A stretch of DNA of 23,892 nucleotides from Cylindrobasidium torrendii FP15055 ss-10. Its lineage: Eukaryota; Basidiomycota; Agaricomycetes; Agaricales; Physalacriaceae. Below the pieces are notes generated by a model. That model did not search any database. It saw only the letters and a program-made list of their open reading frames with translations, and had not been told where the DNA came from. The stretch lies in NCBI GenBank assembly GCA_000934385.1, contig KN880739.1:2502-26393 (forward strand), given 5' to 3'. Positions 18,277 to 23,892 of the stretch are shown here, one piece after another (positions within the stretch are counted from its first letter, which is position 1; every line of letters begins with the position of its first letter). The translations under genes and the position numbers were made by a program.

Positions 18277-19847
18277 ATGAAGTCCTTCGCCTCTTCACTT
18301 CCACCACCACCACCACCACCAAGTGAGTGACAATTCGATAATGCGCCCTCTGTTTCGCTCCTTCTTCAGCCTTGTCTTCTGTCTGACCCTCTTTAATCAG
18401 TGGGACAGATTTGGTCTGCGATTTTCGGCAGGGAAGTTCAGGAGAACCCCTCTGTAAAGGTCTTGGAGGACCACTACGCTGAACAACAGCGCGAGTTTGA
18501 ACGGAAAATGCAAGAGTGCGCCAAACTGAGTGAACAGGCGCAGCGTGCGTTCTTTCCATATCATCAAGTGTGCGCTAATTTATCGATACATATCCATCAG
18601 GCGCTAGTAAAGCCCAGCAACAAGCACACGCTAAACTTCAGCAGCAGATCAGCGAGCACGACGAAAAAATGCAAGACGATCGACGCTGTACGTCTCGGCA
18701 TCGATAGTCATTATACATTATACTTACTGACTATGACATGCAGCGGCCGCATTGGCGCGGGAGGACGCCGCCAAGATGCACGCCGAGGCCATCAGAGCGC
18801 GCGAAGAGCAAGAATCGCGTCTCCAACGCGGTACGACTGCCCCTACATGTCCCCAAACCGCGCTTATCAATTTCAGAGCGCGAAGATTGTGCGGCTGCCC
18901 GCAGAGAAGTTGAGGAAAAGGTTAAGGCCGACCTTCTCGCTGGTATTCGCCCAGACGTCATGCCGACGCGAGAGGAGTTCGAGGCAATGAAGGCCGCGCG
19001 CCAGTATGATAAGCACAACATTCACTTTGCCATCGTCGGCAGCGCTGGCACGGGGAAGTCAACTCTCGTCAACGCCATCCGCGGGCTCCATCCTGAACAC
19101 GAACACGCTGCTCCCACGGGGGAAACCGAGACAACGCGTACCGTCGAGCGCTACCAGGACACCCGTCCCAGCAGCAAAGGTCGCGTCTGGTGGTACGATG
19201 TCCCCGGAGGCGGGACACGCACTGTCCCGGGGGCAAACTACTTCAACGACCAGGGCCTCTATGTTTTTGACGCTATCCTCGTTGTTTTTGCTGGACGCTT
19301 CACCGAGCTCGACCTTGTTATCCTACGGCACACCTACAAGTGGGGTATTCCGGCCTACATCGTGCGCTCGAAGGCAGACCAGGACATCCAGAACCGTATG
19401 GAAAGGGCTCAACGCAGGGCGAACGCCTTGCACGAGAACAGAGAGCCAGTCATCGACGAAGAAAAGCAAGCGTTCATTTGTGAGGTACACGACAATGTAC
19501 GCAAAAGTTTAGAGGAGGAAGGGCTAAGCGAGCTTGCGGCTGCGACTGACGCTCGATGCTTCGTCGTCTCGGAGTCTGCCATCTTGCGCTGCATCAAAGA
19601 TATGGACTCCGACAAAGGCCTTTTGGACGGAATGGAATGGACAAGTATTGGCAAAAGTAAGGTGGTGACAGACCCGCGCTCCCTTGACTTCGAAGAAAAG
19701 AAACTTCTCCGACAGCTCGTTCACACAACAGCAGAACGACGAGTGGTCGACAAGGATGTGGAATGGCTCCAGTCTATCGTGAAAGACTGGAAGGTGCCGA
19801 ACTGGACGTCCCAGATCCCCAAACGCTTTTCTGATTTTTTGGCATAA
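18277..19847 (+). CDS. IRG-like (immunity-related / interferon-inducible type) GTPase
   Basis: Five exons, 18277-18322, 18401-18544, 18601-18687, 18744-18830 and 18877-19847, give 444 residues; introns are 46-78 nt, and all three later donors are GTGCGT or GTACG. Exon 1 encodes MKSFASSL plus seven prolines. Residues about 35-160 are a Gln/Glu/Ala/Arg-rich coiled coil. The G domain follows: GSAGTGKS (176-183, G1), TGETETT (202-208, switch I), DVPGGGT (229-235, G3) and RSKADQD (285-291, G4). These match the IRG/IIGP family pattern (GxxxxGKS, TGxxExT, DxPGxGT, TKxDxD) rather than Ras, dynamin or septin types. In vertebrates IRGs act on parasite vacuole membranes; the fungal role is not known to me. 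No membrane segment is seen. Confidence 0.85.
18301..18321 (+). repeat. (CCA)7 microsatellite in the GTPase first exon
   Basis: Seven uninterrupted CCA codons, one base before the GTGAGT donor of intron 1, encode a polyproline run. Length changes would alter the proline count in steps of one without breaking frame. Confidence 0.9.
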
Positions 19848-20166
19848 AGGGACAGGTCATCTACGTAGAATCTGATATGTTTTTTGTGTACAGTCCCAGC
19901 GTTGTCCTTGCGAATCAGCCGCATTAGCTCAAGAAGACGTAGACATGAACCACCATCGCGTCTCAGGCATTCAGTGCTGGTTCATCCATGTTCAATGAGA
20001 GAAGTAAAAAACTGGGACCTGCCAGCGTTATGAACACGCCATTCGAGGACCACCCAGAAGAGAGAAGGAATGGCTATGCTGTTTATATTCAGACTCACGG
20101 TGTCGCGTCGGTATAGTTTTGGACGTTATTTAAGTTAGCACTGTTGAGCACGCCGAAGTAACTCAC
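19848..20166. other. intergenic, nothing recognised
   Basis: 3' flank of the GTPase gene. Minus-strand donor-like GTGAGT sites occur here (20063, 20166), but no exon could be attached. Confidence 0.35.
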
Positions 20167-20623
20167 CGTGCTGCCGCTGCGACAGTAGACAAGACGTGCT
20201 TTGCCCTTGATAACCAGTGACTGCGGCGGGCCAATACTGTGTAGCCTATGCGATTAGTCCAAAGGAATAGAGCTCTACAAGCACGTATGACAAGCTCATT
20301 GTCCCCAACACAACACATTCCATGTGCTGTTGGATACTCGCGGTGGTCGAGAGCACCGAATAAGTAGGTCCCGTACGCCGCGACGTAAGGATCTTGAAGA
20401 GAGTGAAGCTGACGTTGGAGTGAGTAGGATCTCGACGTCCAAGGGAGACATCAACGTTTCAACGACAACAAACTCGAGGTCGGGGAGGTGACATTTCTGA
20501 GCGGAGTTGGCAGAAGGCGCTCGTCGATAAATCTGTGATGTACGAAGCCAGACTCACCTGCGCATCACGACGAGGGTGTACGGTGAGCGTCGTGTGAGCG
20601 GTGGAACTGGACTGGTCGCACAT
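20167..20623 (-). pseudogene. fragments of an unrecognised gene
   Basis: Four protein-like blocks follow one another on the minus strand. Block 1 starts at an ATG (20623) and ends at a GTGAGT donor after 20558. Intron 20497-20557 (61 nt) then joins in frame to block 2 (from 20496, CHLPDLEFVVVETLMSPLDV). Block 3 (20286-20393, YVAAYGTYLFGALDHREYP) is in another frame. Block 4 (20167-20244, SIGPPQSLVIKGKARLVYC) is in a third and ends at a GTGAGT donor (20166). An acceptor with a CTAAT branch (GACTAATCGCATAG) stands just before block 4. No GT-AG choice I tried keeps blocks 2 to 4 in frame, so frameshifts or decay are likely. I do not recognise the family. Confidence 0.4.
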
Positions 20624-20847
20624 GCAGAACGAGGATGGTATTCAGAATTACGGGGTGCTACCCTCGGACAGCCAGTCGGCGACTACACATCCCCGTACCC
20701 CATGGAAGGCACAAAGCCACTTTGAAGATGCCGGGGGTATGGATGGAGGAAGAAAGCTCGAGGGGGCTAGGGCACACATGAGAGAGACGCCAGCATCGAT
20801 ATCCACGAGCAGCAAGATAAATGCATTAGAAAATAAGGGATGATAGT
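20624..20847. other. intergenic between relic and COX gene
   Basis: Short stretch downstream of the minus-strand cytochrome oxidase gene; it holds that gene's 3' UTR and perhaps the promoter side of the relic. Nothing else was seen. Confidence 0.4.
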
Positions 20848-21527
20848 CTACTTCTTGGCCTGAACGAAGCCCTCGCCCTTGTAGCCTTCTGACGTGATAC
20901 CTGGAAAACTTATGAGCAGACGAACATTGCAGAAAGTAGAATGGATAGCGCACCAGAGATAGGGTTGGCCTTCTGCTTGATGGCAATCTCGTTGGAGGCC
21001 TCCTGCCACTCCTTGGTGATAGTCTTCGGCGGCTCGCCACCTTTGTCACAGGTGAGCATGGAAGATCGACACGAAAACACGGTAACGCACCAATTGAGCG
21101 AATTCCGAAGAACACAGTGGCAGAGACACCGATGAGCGCCGCGAAGCCAAGGAACGCCTTGAGGTTGTCTCCGGGCTTAGAGACGGGCGCGCGAGGGCCA
21201 TGAGGGCCGAACGAAACATAGTAGGCTAAACACGGGGGAGAATGCGTTAGTGCACGGGAGTAAACGCTGCCGCAGCAACATCGACGCACCAGCCTTCTTC
21301 TCATCTATAGACAGCTCCTTCCAGTCCTTCTTCGTTATCGCCTCCAGTTGCTCGTGGAGAGCGGCACGCTCGGACGAATCGAACTTTTCCCATTGAGCCT
21401 CGACGTTCGAGAGGTTTATGGGCGCGCGGGAGCTGGGCGCGGAAGCCGCCGGTGCGGCATCGTGAGTGAGAGTGGCAGTCGCAAAGCGACGCACGGCAGG
21501 CTGGCGGGCCAGGCGGAGGGCGTTCAT
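20848..21527 (-). CDS. COX5: cytochrome c oxidase subunit IV (yeast Cox5 type), mitochondrial
   Basis: Four exons on the minus strand: 21290-21527, 21091-21225, 20954-21040 and 20848-20900, for 170 residues. Introns are 50-64 nt with GTGCG donors. The N-terminus is a mitochondrial presequence rich in Arg and Ala without acids (MNALRLARQPAVRRF). Family landmarks follow: VEAQWEKFDSSERAALHEQL, KKDWKELSIDEKKAAYYVSF, one membrane helix (about 103-120, AFLGFAALIGVSATVFF) and TITKEWQEASNEIAIKQKAN. The protein is a nuclear-encoded subunit of respiratory complex IV in the inner mitochondrial membrane. Length and layout agree with yeast Cox5a/b, and the gene looks intact and conserved. It is a housekeeping anchor between two decayed genes. 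Confidence 0.92.
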
Positions 21528-21915
21528 GACGGCAGAATGGGCTCAGAGGAGGTGTTTTGGAAGAGTTAGGAAAGGAATTTGCCGGATCGAATCGGACTAA
21601 TGTTCCCGGCTTCCGGCCCAATCATGATCGAGCCATTTTGGGCCTGCCTTTTCCGAATGCGATCTTGCTTTCCGCCGCCATTTCGCTCGCGAATCGGTGC
21701 AGCGTACTATTCCTTTTCTCGTATGTGAACGGTTAATTCGAATGGAATCATTTGGTCCAACCTTGAATGAGCCTCGTCCGCTTGAGCACTGCAGCGTTCT
21801 CCTCCCTCGAGTCGCCAACGCACTTCTATCAAGGTCCATCTCAACGTCGGTCATCCCAAGGTTCTCAAGGCAGTTGCTCGTGAATTTTGACCACTTCGCG
21901 CATCACATGCATCCC
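21528..21915. other. upstream region of the COX gene
   Basis: 388 bases between the start of the COX gene and the first recognisable piece of the BCS1-like pseudogene. It should contain the COX promoter; no TATA box was noticed. The missing N-terminus of the pseudogene would be expected here, but could not be seen. Confidence 0.4.
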
Positions 21916-23718
21916 CCTCGATGAATATAACGGCTCAGCGTCGTTGCACGCAACAACGATATTCCCAAGAAACTCGCTCGAGGCGAAGGGCGACTATGAG
22001 AAAGACGCGTCCACATCTTCCTCGCCGACACGTGCGTTTTTCCGGGTTTCTTTTCTGCATCGGTCTCGTACCCACCACTAACCAAGGGGCAGAACCTACC
22101 CGTGCTGGCGTTGGAATGGTGCGCACCAGAAACGTCCAATGAGTCCTATTGTCCTCCTACCTGGTGTCAAGATGCTCCTGGCCTGCAAGGACTTCCTCCA
22201 GAGCGAGGAATGGTACGCTGCCCTTGGCATTCCTTTCCGTCGCGGTTGCCTTCTGCACGGTGTGCCCGGCTCTGTTCAGACTTCTCTCATCCACTCGCTC
22301 GCTGGTAAGCTCGGCCTCGATATCTACGTTGTCAGCCTCAGCGGCAAGGGTATAAGCGACACCACGCTCACTACCCTCATGGGACATGTTCCGTCTCGAT
22401 GCGTGAGTCGGTTTCTTTTCATTCGCGTATCTGACAAGTTGGACAGTTGTATCCTTCTCCTCGCGATCCTCGACGCCGCCTTTACTCGCGGAATATCTCG
22501 TGACGCGTCTACGAACGGACGGGTGCAGCGACCACTGTCCCCACATCCACCGAGAGAAAGGCAGAGGAGTCCGATGGCTCAACATTGTCGCTATCTGGTC
22601 TCCTCAACGCCCTCGACAGTGTTTCTGCTGCCGTAGGCCGTCTCCTTTTCGCAACCATGAACCATATTGAGCGTCTCGACCACGCTCTCGCGCGCCCCGG
22701 CCGCATAGACGTTTGGGTGAACTTTAGTCATGCAACCAAGTACCAGGCCGAGGGCATCTTTAAGTTCTTCTTCCCATGTAAGAAAGAGGTCGTCAAGCGC
22801 AAGGATGGGACGGTGGTCATCATGCATGCTGATGGTAACGAGCAAGGGGTTTCTGAGAAGGGTAAAGTCGAAGCTGCGAACGGCAACGTCGAGGAGAAGA
22901 ATGGTAGTGATATGGCGACGAAGAACGTCTCCGGTGGCCCCAGCAAGCGTCGCTTTGCTCACCGGATCCCAGTCCTCAGCGAGACGGAGATCGCAGCCAA
23001 GTTGGCGAAGTATGGCCACCCAATTCCAGAGGACAACTCAGCGTAAGTCTCTTTTCCCTCTCGTCCAACGTTGGATACTCATCGATTCTAGGTCGCTGCG
23101 CTCTAAGGATATCTACTCGAGAACAAGACTCGTCCCCGTGAGGCCGTGAGCAAGTGAGCAAGGTCGCTGCTTGGATTGTCTCTGAGCGCGAGACGCGCGC
23201 GAAGTTGAAGGCGGAGAAGGAGAAGACAGAGAAGGAGGAGAAGGAGGTACGTTTGACGTTGGCTTTTATTCCTCAATGCTGACGCCGACTTGTAGCTTGC
23301 CGAAAAAGAAAAGATAGAGAAAGAGAAGGAGAAGGAGGATAAAGAAAGGGAAGCCAAGGAGGCCAAGGAGAAGGAGGTAAGCCCTTCTCTCGTATTGTCG
23401 TTCTTGTGACCTAGCCTTTCCCTCGTCCACCACTCGCTTTGCACATGCTGACTCCGAGCTTGTAGAAGGCCGACAAGCGCAAGGCGAAGAAGGGCCGCGA
23501 CGCCGCCTACAGCGTCCGAATCCTCCGCCGCGTCTTCGAGCGACGAGGCCGACAACGAGGACAGCGTTACGTCTGAGGAGGAGAATGGCAAGAAGGCCAA
23601 AAAGGAGAAGTGGGTCTCCGTCAAGAAGGAGAAGGACAGCGGCGTCGATGCCACTCCTGCTACCGAGGAGAAGGACATCGAGGTGCAGGCCACCCAGTCC
23701 GTCGAGGTATCAGAGTGA
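21916..23718 (+). pseudogene. decayed BCS1-like AAA ATPase
   Basis: The order of conserved pieces is that of basidiomycete BCS1-like proteins. They run LSVVARNNDI (about 21935), EAKGDYEKD, RVHIFLAD, KRPMSPIVLLPGVK (22130), the AAA core with DIYVVSLSGKGISD (22320), LDAAFTRGISRD, LSGLLNALDSVSAAVG, FATMNHIERLDHALARPGR, and a Lys/Glu-rich tail split by introns 23247-23295 and 23378-23465. Many lesions are seen: frame changes near 21935, 21985, 22015, 22515, 23098, 23146-23161 and 23510. Walker A reads HGVPGSVQTS (22256-22285), with the essential Lys now Gln. Walker B acids are lost (LLLAILD, 22454-22474). Splicing the 44-nt intron 22403-22446 breaks the frame. The N-terminal BCS1 region is missing. 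Intact BCS1 acts in the mitochondrial inner membrane; this copy cannot. Confidence 0.85.
23146..23161 (+). repeat. 8-bp tandem duplication (GTGAGCAA x2)
   Basis: GTGAGCAA is repeated exactly at 23146-23153 and 23154-23161. Removing one unit would restore the reading AVSK followed by VAAWIVSERET, so the duplication is a frameshifting insertion inside the pseudogene. Confidence 0.85.
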
Positions 23719-23892
23719 AAGGACATCCGTCGCCGCCGATTTCATCTTCATCCCCGCCACCATCCATTATAGTCGTCTTTGAGGGCGACATATCATCTGT
23801 CTGTGCATCTGTCTGCTGTATCTGTGTCTGTCTCGCGTTCTCGTTACTGTCTCATGTTTCCTGTGCTCCGTTGTATGATATTTCTCGTTCCG
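23719..23892. other. 3' flank with a TCTG-rich low-complexity stretch
   Basis: 23795-23833 is an irregular run of CTGT/TCTG units downstream of the pseudogene's stop. No gene was seen before the window ends. Confidence 0.6.

Noticed and set aside
20648..21304. 218-residue minus-strand ORF
   Set aside because: It contains COX exon 2 but reads on through introns on both sides.
22157..22585. Minus-strand ORF over the BCS1-like region
   Set aside because: Antisense shadow of the recognisable AAA-ATPase coding blocks.
23103..23726. 207-residue minus-strand ORF rich in Ser and Leu
   Set aside because: Antisense of the Lys/Glu-rich tail of the BCS1-like pseudogene; GAG/AAG repeats read as CTC/CTT on the other strand.
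1..23892. rRNA, tRNA, CRISPR or transposase
   Set aside because: No 5S-like sequence, tRNA-like fold, spaced repeat array, terminal inverted repeats or transposase motif was recognised on reading both strands.

Overview
The window looks like nuclear DNA of a mushroom-forming fungus (Basidiomycota, Agaricomycetes). Genes are cut by many short introns, mostly about 44-100 bases, with GTGCGT, GTGAGT or GTACGT donors and CTAAC/CTGAC-like branch sites. Genes lie on both strands, and several families are typical of that group: F-box proteins with an N-terminal coiled coil, a Cys-rich single-pass membrane protein with a long Ser/Pro-rich tail, a Crinkler-like kinase, and BCS1-like AAA ATPases. No rRNA, tRNA, transposase or CRISPR array was seen. 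All gene models were spliced by eye.

Left part (1-8000): a 78-bp dimeric tandem repeat at the edge; a small zinc-finger-like gene (519-1004); a HAD-superfamily sugar/glycerol-phosphate phosphatase with a Ser-rich insertion (2210-3339); a weak chain of minus-strand exons (3692-4698); a decayed copy (about 4748-5625) of the membrane-protein gene found intact 10 kb downstream; and an F-box gene on the minus strand (6118-7944).

Middle (8000-17000): a seven-exon NAD(P)-binding NmrA-like oxidoreductase (8701-10023, minus); a second F-box-type gene (10365-11399, minus) whose start is only 98 bp from the start of a divergent Crinkler-like/kinase-like gene (11498-13427); a two-finger C2H2 protein (13723-14055, minus); a doubtful ORF (14240-14671); and the intact Cys-rich membrane protein gene (15065-16765, seven exons).

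Right part (17000-23892): an unrecognised multi-exon minus-strand gene that appears frameshifted (17144-17901); a five-exon gene for a GTPase with immunity-related GTPase (IRG/IIGP-like) motifs behind a coiled coil (18277-19847); fragments of another unrecognised minus-strand gene (20167-20623); the nuclear gene for cytochrome c oxidase subunit IV/5 (20848-21527, minus); and a badly decayed BCS1-like AAA-ATPase pseudogene (about 21916-23718).

The housekeeping genes (COX subunit, HAD phosphatase, oxidoreductase) sit among accessory genes of types that turn over quickly: IRG-like GTPase, Crinkler-kinase, F-box proteins and Cys-rich receptor-like protein. Two clear pseudogenes and two or three probable relics in 24 kb suggest an actively changing accessory region. 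A shared defence or self/non-self role is inference only.
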